Positions 25,208 to 36,034 of a stretch of DNA of 64,000 nt are shown here, piece after piece; positions within the stretch are counted from its first letter, which is position 1, and each line of letters opens with the position of its first letter. The DNA comes from Maribacter cobaltidurans. Lineage in GTDB: Bacteria; Bacteroidota; Bacteroidia; Flavobacteriales; Flavobacteriaceae. The notes beneath the pieces were generated by a model that was not told where the DNA came from, searched no databases, and worked only from the letters and a program-made list of their open reading frames with translations. Location: assembly GCF_002269385.1 (NCBI RefSeq), contig NZ_CP022957.1, positions 3,215,001 to 3,279,000 on the forward strand, in the 5' to 3' direction. The translations under genes were made by a program, and so were the position numbers.

Positions 25208-28200
25208 ATGGCTAGAATAAAAGATAATAATCAAGTAAAAAGGTTTGATAAAATTTCAATCGGATTGGCTTCGCCGGAAGCAATTTTGGCAGAGTCCAGA
25301 GGTGAGGTTCTAAAGCCTGAAACAATTAACTATAGAACGCACAAACCAGAACGTGACGGATTGTTCTGTGAGCGTATATTCGGACCTGTAAAGGACTACG
25401 AATGTGCCTGTGGTAAGTATAAGAGAATCCGTTACCGTGGTATTGTTTGTGACCGTTGTGGTGTAGAAGTTACTGAGAAAAAGGTACGTAGGGATAGAGT
25501 AGGTCACATCAATTTGGTAGTTCCGGTTGCCCACATTTGGTATTTCCGTTCCTTGCCTAACAAAATCGGTTATTTGCTAGGTCTTCCTTCCAAGAAATTG
25601 GATATGATCATTTACTATGAAAGATATGTAGTAATTCAACCCGGTATTGCAAAAGGACCTGAGGGTGAGGAAATTCAGAAAATGGATTTCTTGACCGAAG
25701 AGGAGTATTTGAACATTTTGGAATCCATTCCACAGGAGAATCAATACTTGGAGGATACCGATCCAAATAAGTTCATCGCAAAGATGGGTGCCGAGTGTTT
25801 GATCGATCTTTTGGGAAGAATCAATTTGAAGGACCTTTCTTTTGAATTGAGACATAAGGCAAATACGGAGACTTCAAAACAAAGAAAGACCGAAGCTTTA
25901 AAAAGACTTCAAGTGGTTGAGGCTTTGAGGGAATCTCAGGATAATCGTGAAAACCTACCCGAGTGGATGATCATGAAAGTGATTCCGGTAATTCCACCAG
26001 AATTACGTCCATTGGTTCCTTTAGATGGTGGTCGTTTTGCGACTTCCGATTTGAACGATTTATATAGAAGGGTAATTATCAGAAATAACCGTCTAAAAAG
26101 ATTGGTAGAGATAAAAGCTCCTGAAGTTATTCTTAGAAATGAGAAACGTATGCTTCAAGAAGCTGTTGATTCACTTTTTGATAACACCAGAAAGGCTTCA
26201 GCGGTTAAAACGGAGTCTAACCGACCATTAAAATCGCTTTCAGATTCCTTGAAAGGTAAACAAGGACGATTCCGCCAGAACCTATTGGGTAAACGTGTGG
26301 ATTATTCGGCACGTTCGGTTATCGTAGTTGGACCAGAAATGAAATTGTTCGAATGTGGTCTTCCAAAAGATATGGCTGCTGAGCTATACAAACCTTTTGT
26401 CATTAGAAAATTGATTGAAAGGGGTATTGTAAAGACCGTTAAGTCTGCCAAAAAGATTATAGATAAGAAAGAACCTGTTGTTTGGGATATTCTTGAAAAT
26501 GTATTGAAAGGACACCCTGTATTGTTGAACCGTGCTCCTACATTGCACCGTTTGGGTATACAGGCGTTTCAGCCAAAATTAATAGAAGGTAAAGCAATTC
26601 GTCTGCATCCATTGGTATGTACAGCCTTCAACGCGGATTTTGATGGTGACCAGATGGCTGTTCACTTGCCATTGGGACCAGAAGCTATTTTGGAAGCTCA
26701 ATTGTTAATGTTGGCCTCCCATAATATTTTGAACCCGGCAAATGGTTCTCCAATTACGGTACCTTCCCAGGATATGGTTTTGGGTCTTTATTATATGACT
26801 AAAGAGCGTATATCCACTCCAGAGGCACCTGTAAAGGGAGAAGGGTTAACTTTCTATTCTGCGGAAGAGGTTGAAATTGCTTTCAATGAAGGTAAAGTAG
26901 CCTTGAATGCAGGAATTAAGGTTAGGGCCAAAGATTTTAATGAAGAGGGAGAACTGGTATACCAAATCATTCCAACTACTGTAGGAAGGGTATTGTTCAA
27001 TATGGAAGTGCCTGAAGCTGCCGGATATATTAATAAAGTATTGAACAAGAAATCCTTAAGGGATATTATCGGGGATATTTTATCCGTTACTGATGTGCCT
27101 ACGACTGCCGATTTCTTGGATAAGATTAAAACTATGGGATACGATTTCGCCTTTAAGGGTGGATTGTCCTTTAGTTTAGGTGATATTATCATTCCAGCGG
27201 AGAAACATGATATGATTGCCGATGCCAATGGCCAGGTCGATGGTATTATGGCCAATTATAACATGGGTCTTATAACCAATAACGAGCGTTATAATCAGGT
27301 AATCGATGTTTGGACTTCTACAAATGCCATGTTGACAGAATTGGCGATGAAGCGTATTAGGGAAGACCAACAAGGATTCAACTCGGTATATATGATGTTG
27401 GATTCTGGTGCGAGGGGCTCCAAAGAGCAGATTCGTCAGTTGACAGGTATGCGCGGATTGATGGCGAAACCTAAAAAATCTACTGCCGGGGGTGGTGAAA
27501 TTATTGAAAACCCTATTCTTTCTAACTTTAAGGAAGGTCTTTCAATTCTTGAATATTTTATCTCCACACACGGTGCACGTAAAGGACTTGCGGATACTGC
27601 CCTTAAAACGGCGGATGCAGGTTATCTTACACGTCGTTTGGTGGACGTTTCACAGGACGTTATTATCAATATAGAAGATTGTGAAACTTTAAGAGGTGTT
27701 GAAGTTCAGGCACTTAAAAAGAATGAAGAAATCGTTGAGACCTTAGGGGAGCGTATTTTAGGACGTGTGTCATTACATGATGTCTACGATCCAATCACTG
27801 AGGAGCTATTATTGACTGCCGGTCAGGAAATCATGGAGTCCGATGTTAAGAAAATTGAGGCTTCTCCTGTAGAAACGGTAGAGGTAAGATCTGCATTGAC
27901 TTGTGAGGCGCAACAGGGAATCTGTGCCAAGTGTTATGGTAGAAACCTTTCTACTAATAAAATGGTACAAAGAGGTGAAGCTGTTGGTGTTGTTGCTGCC
28001 CAATCCATTGGTGAGCCCGGTACTCAGTTGACATTGCGTACCTTCCACGTGGGTGGTATTGCAGGAAACATATCCGAGGATAATAAGCTTGAGGCTAAAT
28101 TCTCCGGTATTGCAGAAATTGAGGACCTAAGAACGGTCAAAGGTGAAAACTCTGATGGTAAGCCAGTAGATATCGTTATTTCTAGAACATCTGAAATTAA

Positions 28201-29506
28201 GGTAGTAGACGGTAAAACGGGTATCACCCTAAGTACAAATAATATTCCTTATGGTTCACAGCTCTTCATCGAAGATGGGGCTAAAATCCAAAAAGGAGAT
28301 TTGATTTGTTCATGGGATCCATATAACGGAGTTATCGTTTCCGAATTCCCAGGAAAGATTGCCTATGAGAATATTGAGCAAGGTGTTACCTATCAAGTTG
28401 AGATAGATGAGCAAACTGGTTTCCAAGAAAAGGTAATCTCTGAATCTAGAAATAAGAGATTGATACCAATGTTGCTTATCCAAGACAGTAAAGGAGAAAC
28501 ATTACGTTCCTATAACCTTCCTGTTGGTTCGCATATTATGGTGGACGATGGAGATAAAATCAAAGAGGGTAAAATCTTGGTTAAAATACCTCGTAAGTCT
28601 GCCAAGGCAGGGGATATTACCGGTGGTCTTCCAAGGGTAACCGAATTGTTCGAAGCACGTAATCCTTCTAATCCGGCTGTTGTTTCCGAGATTGACGGTG
28701 TTGTTTCTTTCGGTAAGATTAAAAGGGGTAACCGAGAAATCATTATCGAATCCAAATTGGGAGAGATAAAAAAATATTTGGTAAAACTATCTAACCAGAT
28801 TCTTGTTCAAGAAAATGACTACGTTAGAGCTGGTATGCCACTTTCCGATGGTTCCATTACTCCAGAGGATATTTTGGCCATCAAAGGTCCATCGGCTGTA
28901 CAGCAATACTTGGTTAACGAGGTGCAGGAAGTATATCGTTTACAAGGTGTAAAGATTAACGACAAGCACTTTGAGGTTGTTGTTAGACAGATGATGCGTA
29001 AAGTAAGAATAGAAGATCCGGGAGATACTATTTTCTTGGAAAACCAATTGATTCATAAAGATGATTTTATCATTGAAAATGATGAGATTTTTGGTAAGAA
29101 AGTAGTAATGGAAGCCGGTGATTCTGAAAACCTTAAACCAGGTCAAATCGTTACTCTAAGAGAGCTAAGGGATGAAAACTCGGTTCTTAAACGAAATGAT
29201 AAGGCATTGGTAGAAGCAAGGGATGCAGTTGCTGCAACAGCAACTCCTATACTGCAAGGTATCACGAGAGCTTCGTTGCAGACCAAGTCATTTATATCAG
29301 CGGCCTCCTTCCAAGAGACAACCAAGGTATTGAATGAAGCGGCCGTTAGTGGTAAAGTGGATACTTTGGAAGGTCTGAAAGAAAATGTAATCGTAGGGCA
29401 CAAAATACCGGCAGGTACTGGTATGAGGGACTATGAGAACATAATCGTAGGATCTAAAGAAGAATACGATGAAATCATGGCTAGAAAAGAAGCCTTAAGA
29501 TTCTAA
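25208..29506 (+). CDS. rpoC: DNA-directed RNA polymerase subunit beta'
   Basis: The 1432-residue subunit carries the active-site magnesium. The N-terminal zinc ribbon is [13 protein letters not shown] plus [10 protein letters not shown] (about 66-87). The absolutely conserved [12 protein letters not shown] motif is near residue 475. A second zinc site is [13 protein letters not shown] near 900, and the trigger-loop region follows ([16 protein letters not shown]). The protein ends in [16 protein letters not shown] terminator closes the operon immediately downstream. Confidence 0.98.
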   Translation: MARIKDNNQVKRFDKISIGLASPEAILAESRGEVLKPETINYRTHKPERDGLFCERIFGPVKDYECACGKYKRIRYRGIVCDRCGVEVTEKKVRRDRVGHINLVVPVAHIWYFRSLPNKIGYLLGLPSKKLDMIIYYERYVVIQPGIAKGPEGEEIQKMDFLTEEEYLNILESIPQENQYLEDTDPNKFIAKMGAECLIDLLGRINLKDLSFELRHKANTETSKQRKTEALKRLQVVEALRESQDNRENLPEWMIMKVIPVIPPELRPLVPLDGGRFATSDLNDLYRRVIIRNNRLKRLVEIKAPEVILRNEKRMLQEAVDSLFDNTRKASAVKTESNRPLKSLSDSLKGKQGRFRQNLLGKRVDYSARSVIVVGPEMKLFECGLPKDMAAELYKPFVIRKLIERGIVKTVKSAKKIIDKKEPVVWDILENVLKGHPVLLNRAPTLHRLGIQAFQPKLIEGKAIRLHPLVCTAFNADFDGDQMAVHLPLGPEAILEAQLLMLASHNILNPANGSPITVPSQDMVLGLYYMTKERISTPEAPVKGEGLTFYSAEEVEIAFNEGKVALNAGIKVRAKDFNEEGELVYQIIPTTVGRVLFNMEVPEAAGYINKVLNKKSLRDIIGDILSVTDVPTTADFLDKIKTMGYDFAFKGGLSFSLGDIIIPAEKHDMIADANGQVDGIMANYNMGLITNNERYNQVIDVWTSTNAMLTELAMKRIREDQQGFNSVYMMLDSGARGSKEQIRQLTGMRGLMAKPKKSTAGGGEIIENPILSNFKEGLSILEYFISTHGARKGLADTALKTADAGYLTRRLVDVSQDVIINIEDCETLRGVEVQALKKNEEIVETLGERILGRVSLHDVYDPITEELLLTAGQEIMESDVKKIEASPVETVEVRSALTCEAQQGICAKCYGRNLSTNKMVQRGEAVGVVAAQSIGEPGTQLTLRTFHVGGIAGNISEDNKLEAKFSGIAEIEDLRTVKGENSDGKPVDIVISRTSEIKVVDGKTGITLSTNNIPYGSQLFIEDGAKIQKGDLICSWDPYNGVIVSEFPGKIAYENIEQGVTYQVEIDEQTGFQEKVISESRNKRLIPMLLIQDSKGETLRSYNLPVGSHIMVDDGDKIKEGKILVKIPRKSAKAGDITGGLPRVTELFEARNPSNPAVVSEIDGVVSFGKIKRGNREIIIESKLGEIKKYLVKLSNQILVQENDYVRAGMPLSDGSITPEDILAIKGPSAVQQYLVNEVQEVYRLQGVKINDKHFEVVVRQMMRKVRIEDPGDTIFLENQLIHKDDFIIENDEIFGKKVVMEAGDSENLKPGQIVTLRELRDENSVLKRNDKALVEARDAVAATATPILQGITRASLQTKSFISAASFQETTKVLNEAAVSGKVDTLEGLKENVIVGHKIPAGTGMRDYENIIVGSKEEYDEIMARKEALRF

Positions 29507-29515
29507 TATTAAAAG

Positions 29516-29539
29516 CCCTCATGCATATGAGGGTTTTTT
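29516..29539 (+). terminator. Intrinsic terminator after rpoC
   Basis: CCCTCAT, loop GCAT, ATGAGGG, then six T residues. Confidence 0.9.
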
Positions 29540-29564
29540 ATTTCTAATATCATTTGTACGTAGT

Positions 29565-29879
29565 ATGAGCGAAAATAAAAATCAAAATCAGAAACAAATC
29601 AATATAGAGTTGGATGAAAAAACGGCTGAGGGTATCTACTCGAATTTGGCCATTATAAATCACTCAGTTTCAGAATTTGTAGTTGATTTTATTAGTATGA
29701 TGCCCGGTGCTCCAAAGGCAAAGGTCAAAAGTAGAATTATATTGACGCCCCAGCACGCCAAGAAATTTTTAAAGGCATTAAACGATAATGTACAACGATT
29801 TGAAAAGGCCCATGGTACCATTAAGGATTATGAACAACCGACCATACCCTTAAATTTTGGTCCTACAGGAGAGGCATAA
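29565..29879 (+). CDS. DUF3467 domain protein
   Basis: A 104-residue small soluble protein of the DUF3467 family. It has INIELDEKTAEGIYSNLAII, HSVSEFVVDFISMMPG and SRIILTPQHAKKFLKALNDN. Function is unknown. In this phylum it is often found next to rpoBC, as here, 58 nt after the rpoC stop with a terminator in between. It ends in a bidirectional terminator shared with prfC. Confidence 0.9.
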   Translation: MSENKNQNQKQINIELDEKTAEGIYSNLAIINHSVSEFVVDFISMMPGAPKAKVKSRIILTPQHAKKFLKALNDNVQRFEKAHGTIKDYEQPTIPLNFGPTGEA

Positions 29880-29888
29880 GAAAAGAAG

Positions 29889-29915
29889 AGTCCCGCTTTA
29901 AAGCGGGACTTTTTT
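29889..29915. terminator. Bidirectional intrinsic terminator between DUF3467 gene and prfC
   Basis: GTCCCGCTTTAAAGCGGGAC is a perfect 20-bp palindrome, flanked by A-rich sequence on the left and T-rich on the right. It can end transcription from both convergent genes. Confidence 0.88.
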
Positions 29916-31503
29916 ATTCTAGTTCAGAAGTAAAATATAGTTTTACTGAAGGATATTTTTGCTGTGTCATCTGTAGGGAGAATTGAGAATCGGCCAGAAA
30001 CACCAACTGATTCCTTTTGTCCTTGGCCAGAAACTTTTGCTTTACCCGGATAAATTCCTTGTACTCATCGCTTTTAGTATTATCTGTCCCCACCCAACAG
30101 GCTTTATATACTGGAAAATTCTCATAACTGCATTTTGCGCCATACTCGTGTTCCAACCGATACTGGATTACTTCGAATTGTAATGCACCAACTGTTCCGA
30201 TTACTTTTCGACCATTCATTTCTAAAGTAAACAACTGAGCTACACCCTCATCCATCAATTGGTCAATTCCTTTATAAAGCTGTTTAGACTTCATGGGATC
30301 AGCATTGTTTATATACCGAAAGTGCTCGGGTGAAAAGCTGGGAATACCTTTATAATGTAAAACTTCTCCTTCGGTCAAGGTGTCCCCGATTTTGAAATTC
30401 CCGGTATCATGGAGTCCTACAATATCCCCTGGATAGGAGACGTCTACAATTTCTTTTTTCTCGGCAAAAAAGGCATTGGGACTGGAAAATTTCAAATTCT
30501 TGTCCAACCGCACATGATGATAGGGTTTGTTGCGCTCAAACGTACCGGAAACTACCTTCACGAATGCCAAACGATCCCTGTGCTTAGGGTCCATATTGGC
30601 ATGAATTTTAAATACGAATCCTGTCAGGTTTTTTTCATCGGCTTTTACCAATCGCTCCTCGGCCATTTTATCCTTTGGAAAAGGAGCAATTTCTATAAAG
30701 CAATCCAGCAATTCCCTTACCCCAAAATTATTTAATGCCGAACCAAAGAATACCGGTTGCTGTTCCCCTTTTAAATAAAGTTCCTTTTCGAAGTCTGGGT
30801 ACACTCCCCACACCAAATCCAGGTTGTCTCTGAGATTTTCGGCTGCTTTTGTACCGATTATTTTTTCCAATTCAGGACTTTCAATATCATCAAAGGCAAT
30901 TGTTTCCTCTATATTCTTTTTGCTGTCACCGCTAAATAGATTTATGTTTTTTTCATAAATATTGTAAATACCCTTAAAATCGTATCCCATACCTATAGGA
31001 AAACTCAATGGAGTTACTGAAAGTCCAAGTTTTTGTTCGAGTTCATCCAGTAGGTCGAAAGCATCCTGTCCTTCCCTGTCCAGTTTGTTTATAAAAACCA
31101 ACATGGGAATTTTACGCATGCGGCAAACTTCCACTAACTTCTCAGTTTGTTCCTCCACACCTTTTGCCACATCAATGACTACAATTACGCTGTCTACCGC
31201 GGTCAGGGTCCTAAAAGTATCCTCTGCGAAATCTTTGTGTCCGGGAGTATCGAGAATATTGATTTTTTTATCCTTGTAAATAAAGGCCAAAACGGAAGTA
31301 GCCACGGAAATTCCTCGCTGCCTTTCAATTTCCATGAAGTCACTTGTCGCCGTTTTCTTTATTTTGTTGTTTTTTACAGCACCAGCTTCTTGAATGGCTC
31401 CCCCAAATAATAATAATTTTTCAGTAAGTGTAGTTTTACCGGCATCTGGGTGCGAAATAATACCAAAAGTCCTTCTTCTTTCAATTTCTTTTTTGAAACT
31501 CAT
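29914..31503 (-). CDS. prfC: Peptide chain release factor 3
   Basis: A 529-residue GTPase that removes RF1 and RF2 from the ribosome after termination. G1 is [16 protein letters not shown] near 16-31, switch I has [11 protein letters not shown]3 is [12 protein letters not shown] near 82-93 and G4 is NKLDRE near 139. [20 protein letters not shown] is the domain-II start. It is convergent with the DUF3467 gene. On its 5' side is a TTTA-N19-TATTTTTG promoter about 20 nt before the ATG. Confidence 0.95.
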   Translation of the reverse strand: MSFKKEIERRRTFGIISHPDAGKTTLTEKLLLFGGAIQEAGAVKNNKIKKTATSDFMEIERQRGISVATSVLAFIYKDKKINILDTPGHKDFAEDTFRTLTAVDSVIVVIDVAKGVEEQTEKLVEVCRMRKIPMLVFINKLDREGQDAFDLLDELEQKLGLSVTPLSFPIGMGYDFKGIYNIYEKNINLFSGDSKKNIEETIAFDDIESPELEKIIGTKAAENLRDNLDLVWGVYPDFEKELYLKGEQQPVFFGSALNNFGVRELLDCFIEIAPFPKDKMAEERLVKADEKNLTGFVFKIHANMDPKHRDRLAFVKVVSGTFERNKPYHHVRLDKNLKFSSPNAFFAEKKEIVDVSYPGDIVGLHDTGNFKIGDTLTEGEVLHYKGIPSFSPEHFRYINNADPMKSKQLYKGIDQLMDEGVAQLFTLEMNGRKVIGTVGALQFEVIQYRLEHEYGAKCSYENFPVYKACWVGTDNTKSDEYKEFIRVKQKFLAKDKRNQLVFLADSQFSLQMTQQKYPSVKLYFTSELE

Positions 31504-31520
31504 TCGGTCAAAATTTGCGG

Positions 31521-31551
31521 CAAAAATAAGCTAAATTGACCACTTTGTAAA
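31521..31551 (-). promoter_or_regulatory. prfC promoter
   Basis: On the minus strand TTTA (31551-31548), a 19-nt spacer and TATTTTTG (31528-31521). The -7 box is a perfect TAnnTTTG and the -33 box differs by one base from TTTG. Confidence 0.6.
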
Positions 31552-31804
31552 TGGGATGCATTTGTTAATGATTTTGGTTAAACAGGATGATGACTTTTAA
31601 AGTTAAATATTGCCTTAAAGACTATATTTAGGGAGTATGTAAGTATTTTTTCACAGTTTATGGAGATTTATTAACAACTTATCCGAATTAAACAATACTT
31701 GCATTTTAAGAATGTATCTTGCGTGTAATTTCCCAATAGGAGAATCCCAAATCCTACCCCCTTTGACTTACATGCTGAGGTGATATGTTTTAAAACTTAT
31801 CATT
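31552..31804. other. Intergenic region upstream of surface locus A
   Basis: AT-rich, no ORF of note and no tRNA. The nearest promoter-like element on the plus strand is TATCTTG at 31715, one T short of the -7 consensus and without a well-placed -33 box. I could not assign the promoter of the downstream operon. Confidence 0.5.
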
Positions 31805-34800
31805 ATGCACGTAAAAAATCTATGCAATAAATTATTTGTTTCTAAGTCGAAACATTGGACGATTCTTTTCGCGTTCTTATTTGGTTTTCTTACCGTAAAC
31901 GCCCATTTTGGAATTGGCTTCAAACTAGATAACCAAAATTCTGATGGAGGAACGTTGGAGGGTAACTATAATGATTGTAACGAATATCAGTTTTTGGAAT
32001 TGTTTACTACGGATTTTTACATTTCTGAGTTAAATCAGAATAACATTTATGAGGAATTTGTACAGGATATTAGTAGCAAATGGAACTTGCCACAGGGAAG
32101 TGTTATTGTATCTGTCAGTTTTGGGAATCAAAATGTTTATGGGAATTTCTTTTCTGTTGACCAAAACAATTCTTTGGTTTTCAGTTTTTCAGGGACAGTT
32201 CCCGTTTATGTAATCGCAGAACATTCAAGGTACTTGCAGGCTCATAAGCGGGATGGAATCGAGGCCTTGGATAATGTTGATTACATGTTGAGCACTGATG
32301 ATTTGCCAAATACAGTTCAATCTGTTACCAACGTAAACGAGTATTATGTTGAAAATATTTCTAGTAACTCTTTTTTCCTTCCTGAGGCTGCAAGATGGTA
32401 TTCGGATAAGAATGTTAGTTCAATTAGATTTTTTACTACGTCTGCAAATTTGGAAAACTGGGTCCATTTGTATCTTAAGCCGGATGTTTGTGCTACTATC
32501 GATACGGACGGCGATGGTGTTCCCGATAGTGTAGATCTTGACGATGATAACGATGGAATTTTGGATACGGTGGAGGACCCGAATCTAGACAGTGACGATG
32601 ACCCGTTGACAAATCCTTTGGATACGGATGGCGATGGATATCCAAACCATTTGGACATCGACAGCGATAACGATGGTATTCCGGACAATGTTGAAGCGCA
32701 GACCACATCGGGTTATGTTGCTCCCAACGATGACGATGAGGCCACCTATCTTAGTAATGATGGGGTGAACAGTGCCTATCCAGGAGGGCTTACACCCGTC
32801 AACACGGACGGTGTGGATGAAGTGGATTACCTAGACGATGACACGGATAACGATTTGGTACCTGACAACAACGAAGGGAACGACTTTAATTTTGACGGTA
32901 TCCCGGATCAGACCTTTACCGGTATCGACACCGACGGTGACGGACTGGACGACGGGTATGAAGGCAGCGATGTGAACGACGGTTTCGACGTCAACGACGA
33001 GATTGATGACCCTGCCAACGACCTTCCTGACACGGACGGTACAGAGGACGTGAACTATCGTGATTTGGATGACGATGGAGACGGCATCGACACTCCCGAT
33101 GAGGATTCTGACGGTAATGGGGACCCGACTAATGACGATACGGACAACGATGGAACTCCTGATTATTTAGATCCCGATTCTCCAGGAACGGATACGGATG
33201 GGGACGGCGTTCCCGATAGCGTAGATTTGGACGATGATAATGATGGAATTTTGGATACAGTGGAGGACCCGAATCTGGACATTGACGATGACCCGTTGAC
33301 AAATCCTTTGGATTCGGACGGCGATGGATATCCAAACCATTTGGATATAGACAGTGATAATGACGGAATCCCGGACAATGTGGAGGCACAGACCACGGAC
33401 GGCTATATAGCACCGAACGATGACGATGAGGCAACTTATCTAAGTAATGAAGGTGTGAACAGTGCCTACCCCGGTGGACTTATCCCTGTCAATACGGACG
33501 GTACCGATGAATTGGATTACCTTGACAACGACTCGGATAATGATTTGGTACCGGACAACAACGAGGGGAACGACTTCAATTTTGACGGTATCCCGGACCA
33601 GACCTTTACGGGTATCGATACCGATGGTGACGGACTGGACGACGGCTATGAAGGCAGTGACGTGAACGATGGTTTCGACGTAAATGATGAAATAGATGAC
33701 CCAGCGAATGATTTACCGGATACAGACGGAACCGAGGACGTGAACTATCGCGATTTGGACGATGATGGGGACGGCATCAACACGCCCGATGAGGATCCTG
33801 ATGGTGATGATGACCCCACTAATGACGACACGGATGGTGATGGAACACCTGATTACTTAGATCCAACGATAGACCTAATTAACGTTGTGGACGATGAGGC
33901 CGCAATCCCTGAGGATACTACAACGGAGATTGATGTATTAGAGAATGACTTGAATATTCCATCAGACGGAGAACTTACTGTAACCCAGCCAACCAACGGA
34001 ATAGTGGAGATTAACGATGGCGGAACACCGGACGACATCACGGACGATATTTTAGTTTACACCCCCGATTCTGGTTTTAACGGAACGGATAGCTTTGAAT
34101 ACACGGTCTGCGATACCGAGGGAAACTGTGATACGGCTACCGTAACGATAACTGTAGGTACACCTCCAGTGTTGGATGTTGTCGATGACGAAGTAACTAC
34201 GCCTGAGGACACGACCATAGAAATAGACGTTTTGGCCAACGATACTGGAATTCCAACGGATGGTGAATTGACCGTAACCGATCTTGCCAACGGAATAGTG
34301 GAGATAAACGATGGCGGAACACAGGACGATATCACAGACGATATAGTAGTTTATACTCCCAATGCCGGTTTTAACGGAACGGACACCTTTGAGTATACGG
34401 TTTGTGATACGGAAGGTAACTGTGATACCGCTACAGTAACTATAAATGTGGGTACGCCACAGATGTTGGATGTCGTCGATGACGAAGTTACTACCCCTCA
34501 CAACACGTCCATAGATATAGACGTTTTGGCCAATGATACTGGAATTCCGGTAGATGGTGAATTTACTGTAACTGATCCTGCAAATGGAATAGTGGAAATA
34601 AACAATGGCGGAACCCCGGACGATATCACGGATGATATCGTCGTTTATACTCCCAATGAAAACTTTAATGGAACGGACAGCTTAGAGTATACGGTGTGTG
34701 ACTCCGAAGGAAACTGTGATACGGCTACAGTGAGTATCTTAGTAGAGGAGTCCATTGCCCAGAAAGTAGAAGTAAACCAATTAATAACCCCTAATGCAGA

Positions 34801-35065
34801 CGGGCGAAATGACTTTCTCTTTATTCGAGGTACGGAGAATATAAGACAAAGTACCTTGAAAATTTTTAACAGATGGGGAGTAGCGGTATATGAAGGAGAA
34901 AATTATAACAATCAAAACAACGTGTTCGATGGTCGCTCCCGGGGTCGTTCAACGCTAAGCGTAGAGGATTATTTGCCTTCTGGGGTATACTTTTACATAT
35001 TCAACTATACTACATTGGACGGGGAAAATTTTGTGGATAGTGAGTATATTTACATCAGCCGATAA
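31805..35065 (+). CDS. T9SS type-B sorting domain surface protein with TSP3 and Ig-like repeats
   Basis: 1086 residues. A long signal peptide (hydrophobic [14 protein letters not shown], residues about 20-34) is followed by an unrecognised 195-residue N-terminal domain. Residues 233-692 are calcium-binding thrombospondin type-3-like repeats ([19 protein letters not shown] and relatives) in two copies of a 230-residue block. Residues about 694-985 are three 98-residue Ig/cadherin-like repeats ([11 protein letters not shown]... [17 protein letters not shown]). The last 100 residues are the CHU_C gliding-motility-associated CTD ([45 protein letters not shown]). Secretion by T9SS to the cell surface is expected. 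It is followed after 12 nt by a PorP/SprF gene, the usual partner of type-B CTD proteins. Confidence 0.93.
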   Translation: MHVKNLCNKLFVSKSKHWTILFAFLFGFLTVNAHFGIGFKLDNQNSDGGTLEGNYNDCNEYQFLELFTTDFYISELNQNNIYEEFVQDISSKWNLPQGSVIVSVSFGNQNVYGNFFSVDQNNSLVFSFSGTVPVYVIAEHSRYLQAHKRDGIEALDNVDYMLSTDDLPNTVQSVTNVNEYYVENISSNSFFLPEAARWYSDKNVSSIRFFTTSANLENWVHLYLKPDVCATIDTDGDGVPDSVDLDDDNDGILDTVEDPNLDSDDDPLTNPLDTDGDGYPNHLDIDSDNDGIPDNVEAQTTSGYVAPNDDDEATYLSNDGVNSAYPGGLTPVNTDGVDEVDYLDDDTDNDLVPDNNEGNDFNFDGIPDQTFTGIDTDGDGLDDGYEGSDVNDGFDVNDEIDDPANDLPDTDGTEDVNYRDLDDDGDGIDTPDEDSDGNGDPTNDDTDNDGTPDYLDPDSPGTDTDGDGVPDSVDLDDDNDGILDTVEDPNLDIDDDPLTNPLDSDGDGYPNHLDIDSDNDGIPDNVEAQTTDGYIAPNDDDEATYLSNEGVNSAYPGGLIPVNTDGTDELDYLDNDSDNDLVPDNNEGNDFNFDGIPDQTFTGIDTDGDGLDDGYEGSDVNDGFDVNDEIDDPANDLPDTDGTEDVNYRDLDDDGDGINTPDEDPDGDDDPTNDDTDGDGTPDYLDPTIDLINVVDDEAAIPEDTTTEIDVLENDLNIPSDGELTVTQPTNGIVEINDGGTPDDITDDILVYTPDSGFNGTDSFEYTVCDTEGNCDTATVTITVGTPPVLDVVDDEVTTPEDTTIEIDVLANDTGIPTDGELTVTDLANGIVEINDGGTQDDITDDIVVYTPNAGFNGTDTFEYTVCDTEGNCDTATVTINVGTPQMLDVVDDEVTTPHNTSIDIDVLANDTGIPVDGEFTVTDPANGIVEINNGGTPDDITDDIVVYTPNENFNGTDSLEYTVCDSEGNCDTATVSILVEESIAQKVEVNQLITPNADGRNDFLFIRGTENIRQSTLKIFNRWGVAVYEGENYNNQNNVFDGRSRGRSTLSVEDYLPSGVYFYIFNYTTLDGENFVDSEYIYISR
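32501..33880 (+). repeat. Two tandem 690-bp copies of a TSP3 repeat block
   Basis: The block starting GATACGGACGGCGATGG at 32501 recurs in frame at 33191 (shift 690 bp, 230 codons). The landmark TCCAAACCATTTGGA occurs at 32641 and 33331. Copies differ by scattered, mostly synonymous changes and end in different sequence (DPDSPG versus DPTIDL). Confidence 0.9.
33884..34765 (+). repeat. Three 294-bp Ig-like repeat units
   Basis: Units start with V-V-D-D-E at 33884, 34178 and 34472, exactly 294 bp (98 codons) apart. Each ends in YTVCD(T/S)EGNCDTATV. Confidence 0.88.
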
Positions 35066-35077
35066 AAGCTTAACTAT

Positions 35078-36031
35078 ATGAAAATCAATTATCAGGGCCT
35101 TATTTTTTTAGCATTTGCTTCTATTTTTATGAATGAAGCAAATGCCCAACAGGATGCCCAATATACGCAGTACATGTATAATACCATGACTGTTAATCCT
35201 GGTTATGTAGGATCAAGGGGGCAATTGAGTATGGCTGGCCTATACCGTTCTCAATGGGTTGGTCTGGAAGGTGCCCCAAGTACTTTTACACTTAATTTAC
35301 ATTCACCGATAAGAAATAGCAAATTGGGTTATGGGGTGTCAATTGTAAACGATGAGATAGGTAATGGAACGGTACAGGAAACCTATTTGGATGCCATGGT
35401 CTCCTATACTATAGAGGTTTCAAGGGAGGCCAAACTATCGTTTGGATTGAAGGCTGGTGGCAATATTTTGAGCCTTGATTTTAATAAACTAAGAAATTTT
35501 GATGCGGAACCGGTAAGTACGGATAATATCGAAAATAGGTTTTCGCCAAATTTTGGATTGGGAATGTATTATCATACCAATAATTTTTATGTAGGTCTAT
35601 CCGCTCCCAATCTATTACAGACAGAACATTTTGATAATTCCCAAACGGATGCCAATGCACTTGAGTTCTTATCAAAGGAAAGAATAAACTTTTACCTGAT
35701 AACTGGATATGTTTTTGACTTGAACGGGAATCTAAAATTTAAACCAGCACTTTTGACCAAGGTTGTGGGAGGGGCTCCTTTACAGGTGGATCTCTCGGCC
35801 AATTTTATGTTCAATGATAAATTTACCTTCGGTGCGGCATACAGATGGGATGCTGCAGTAAGTGCGTTGGTCGGTTTTCAAATATCCGAACAATTTATGT
35901 TAGGATTGGCTTATGATAGGGAAACCACAGAACTTGGAGGAACCCAGTTTAATGACGGTTCTTTTGAAGTCTTTTTAAGGTTTGAGTTGGTCAGATCTTT
36001 TCAACGTTTGGTATCACCTCGATTCTTTTAA
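35078..36031 (+). CDS. PorP/SprF family T9SS outer-membrane protein
   Basis: A 317-residue outer-membrane beta-barrel with a signal peptide ending NEANAQQ. Family hallmarks are QQDAQYTQYMYNTMTVNPGY at the mature N-terminus, GLYRSQWVGLEGAPSTFTLN, and the C-terminal AYDRETTELGG with FNDGSFEVFLRF and a terminal SPRFF. In Flavobacterium johnsoniae SprF is needed for secretion of the adhesin SprB, a type-B CTD protein; PorP is a related T9SS component. This gene is 12 nt after such a cargo gene and 3 nt before an OmpA gene. A very similar paralogue lies at 49358. Confidence 0.93.
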   Translation: MKINYQGLIFLAFASIFMNEANAQQDAQYTQYMYNTMTVNPGYVGSRGQLSMAGLYRSQWVGLEGAPSTFTLNLHSPIRNSKLGYGVSIVNDEIGNGTVQETYLDAMVSYTIEVSREAKLSFGLKAGGNILSLDFNKLRNFDAEPVSTDNIENRFSPNFGLGMYYHTNNFYVGLSAPNLLQTEHFDNSQTDANALEFLSKERINFYLITGYVFDLNGNLKFKPALLTKVVGGAPLQVDLSANFMFNDKFTFGAAYRWDAAVSALVGFQISEQFMLGLAYDRETTELGGTQFNDGSFEVFLRFELVRSFQRLVSPRFF

Positions 36032-36034
36032 AAT

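Noticed and set aside
32344..34501. Minus-strand frames of 100-149 codons opposite the locus A TSP3 and Ig-like repeats
   Set aside because: Translations are Ser/Pro/His-rich by-products of GAT/GAC repeats on the coding strand.
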